Part shown: positions 63,202 through 64,000 of the stretch, one piece after another
Layout of the letters: each line of letters opens with the position of its first letter
How positions within the stretch are numbered: position 1 is the stretch's first letter
From: Halobacillus litoralis
GTDB lineage: Bacteria; Bacillota; Bacilli; Bacillales; Halobacillaceae
Direction of reading: 5' to 3'
DNA: 64,000 nt
Assembly (NCBI RefSeq): GCF_020524025.1
Contig: NZ_JAIVKN010000002.1
Location: 988,577 to 1,052,576 of the forward strand
Notes under the pieces: model-generated
What the model was told of the DNA's origin: nothing
Database searches by the model: none
Seen by the model: the letters and a program-made list of their open reading frames with translations, nothing else
Position numbers and translations under genes: made by a program

Positions 63202-63260
63202 CCCCTCCGTCTATAAGCATAGACTGTTTTAGGAACAGTTTATAGACAGGGGGGATTTTT
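63202..63260 (+). terminator. Hairpin plus T-run that contains the bofA ribosome site
   Basis: CCCCTCCGTCTATAA (63202-63216) pairs with TTATAGACAGGGGGG (63240-63254) apart from one mismatch, and ATTTTTT follows. It looks like an intrinsic terminator of the dnaX-recR-yaaL transcript. Its 3' arm holds the only ribosome site for bofA, whose TTG start begins at the end of the T-run. Confidence 0.75.
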
Positions 63261-63523
63261 TGGATCCAGTACTTGTAATTTTATTATTGGCGATGGCCAT
63301 TCCGTTTTTATTAGTCATAGGATTGCCGGCTAAACCTTTAAAGTGGTTTGGACAAGTGTTGACTCGTCTTATTGTGGCCGTTATTCTTTTGTTCTTTGTT
63401 AATCTGTTTGGTGCACAGTTCGGGCTGCACATCCCTATTAATGGGTTTACAGCTGTTGTATCGACTGTACTCGGAATCCCGGGGGTTTTATCCCTGACAG
63501 CTATTCATATATGGATACTTTAG
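63260..63523 (+). CDS. bofA: Inhibitor of pro-sigma-K processing BofA
   Basis: 87 residues, a mother-cell membrane protein that with SpoIVFA holds the SpoIVFB protease inactive. It has hydrophobic segments at about 5-22 and 32-48 and the family sequence AKPLKWFGQVLTRLIVAVILL. It ends with the conserved GFTAVVSTVLGIPGVLSL. TTG start with AGGGGGG upstream. It precedes an rRNA operon, as bofA precedes rrnA/rrnO in B. subtilis. Confidence 0.93.
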   Translation: MDPVLVILLLAMAIPFLLVIGLPAKPLKWFGQVLTRLIVAVILLFFVNLFGAQFGLHIPINGFTAVVSTVLGIPGVLSLTAIHIWIL

Positions 63524-63555
63524 AAGACGGAGGAATTTCCTTCGTCTTTCATTTA
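63523..63555 (+). terminator. Intrinsic terminator of bofA
   Basis: AGAAGACGGAGGAA and TTCCTTCGTCTTT pair with one mismatch, followed by CATTTATTTT. Confidence 0.75.
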
Positions 63556-63642
63556 TTTTAGTGGCTGAAAGTCAGGAAAAGTTGTCATTCTTCTATATAA
63601 AAGAAAGATGAGAGTATATTGGGATTTTAATAGAAAAAAGTA

Positions 63643-63672
63643 TTGCACAGATATATAAAACCATGGTATATT
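63643..63672 (+). promoter_or_regulatory. rRNA operon promoter P1
   Basis: TTGCAC, an 18-bp spacer, and TATATT. Confidence 0.7.
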
Positions 63673-63740
63673 ATTATTTGTCGCATTAAGAAAGCGCGAC
63701 AGAGCGAACAAACTGCTCATTTATTTATTAAAAAGAGTTG

Positions 63741-63769
63741 TTGACAAGAACAGCTCAAAATGATAAATT
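63741..63769 (+). promoter_or_regulatory. rRNA operon promoter P2
   Basis: TTGACA, a 17-bp spacer, and TAAATT with a TGA extended element directly before it. Confidence 0.78.
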
Positions 63770-63816
63770 AGTAGATGTCGCAAAAAACGACACAAAAACA
63801 AATCATAAAAAAGTTG

Positions 63817-63846
63817 TTGACACAAAACGCTTTGAAATGATATGAT
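63817..63846 (+). promoter_or_regulatory. rRNA operon promoter P3
   Basis: TTGACA, an 18-bp spacer, and TATGAT. Transcription would start near 63853 and run through the leader (TTTGATCTTTGAAAACTGAA), which is typical of Bacillus rRNA leaders. Confidence 0.85.
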
Positions 63847-63991
63847 AGTTGAGTCGCTGTTTTGAAGCGGCAAACAACATTTTGATCTTTGAAAACTGAA
63901 CGAACCAACCAGTACGTCAAAACATTTCTTCTTTATGAAGAGATTTGAAACAAGCACATTCGGTGTGCAAATGAGCAAGTCAAACTTAACT

Positions 63992-64000
63992 TTTATGGAG
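63992..64000 (+). rRNA. 16S rRNA, 5' end only
   Basis: The final bases TTTATGGAG equal the start of Bacillus 16S rRNA (followed in the family by AGTTTGATCC). Three rRNA-type promoters and an rRNA leader precede it. The rest lies beyond the window. Confidence 0.8.

Overview
The window is the replication-origin region of a spore-forming member of the Bacillaceae. The order rpmH-(oriC)-dnaA-dnaN-yaaA-recF-remB-gyrB-gyrA runs to the right of about 25 kb. The order rnpA-yidC-jag-mnmE-mnmG-rsmG ... noc-soj-parB ... yyaC ... DUF951-ychF runs to the left. Nearly all left-arm core genes are on the minus strand and right-arm core genes on the plus strand, as expected for forks leaving oriC. The moderate G+C, the sporulation genes (yyaC, gerA/B/C-type operon, splAB, sleL, a YjcZ-like peptide, bofA) and the close protein similarity to Bacillus subtilis suggest a halophilic or marine genus such as Halobacillus or a relative. 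The genus is an inference from general resemblance, not a search result.

Left arm: 1-7.4 kb holds ychF (cut by the window edge), a DUF951 protein, an MscS channel, a YkvI-type transporter, yyaC, a DUF554 protein, parB, soj and noc. From 7.4 to 18.3 kb an accessory block separates noc from rsmG, which are usually neighbours. It carries a gene-free stretch with a parS-like site and an orphan terminator, a GNAT acetyltransferase, splAB, a minus-strand gerABC-type germinant-receptor operon, and a plus-strand group of a small membrane protein, a DUF3231 protein and a polytopic membrane protein. It continues with a short-chain dehydrogenase, a Nei-type glycosylase, a 122-bp palindromic repeat and a phosphodiesterase. 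From 18.3 to 25 kb are rsmG, mnmG, mnmE, jag, yidC, rnpA and rpmH, with extra DnaA boxes upstream of mnmE.

Origin and right arm: DnaA boxes flank dnaA on both sides. The dnaA-dnaN gap has the box, DnaA-trio and AT-rich arrangement of a Bacillus unwinding element. After gyrA come an HD-GYP protein with a defective HD motif, yaaC, guaB, dacA, pdxST, serS under a T-box, tRNA-Ser, an NAD-binding protein, a Nudix hydrolase, dck-dgk and tRNA-Arg.

From 46.3 to 59.2 kb is a second, more variable stretch. It holds modAB, an M50-like membrane protease, small spore or unknown proteins, an AldA-like dehydrogenase, queF under a preQ1-I riboswitch, acsA with a cre-like site, an NCS2 permease, an isolated SidA-type monooxygenase, a DJ-1/PfpI protein, a DUF3891 protein and the cortex hydrolase sleL. 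Core order returns with tadA, the large SRP RNA, dnaX, ybaB, recR, yaaL and bofA. Three tandem promoters lead into an rRNA operon whose 16S gene begins in the last bases. I found no CRISPR array, prophage or transposase. No clearly new multi-gene system is demonstrable; the best candidates for something undescribed are the DUF3231 mini-operon and the possible small RNA beside noc.
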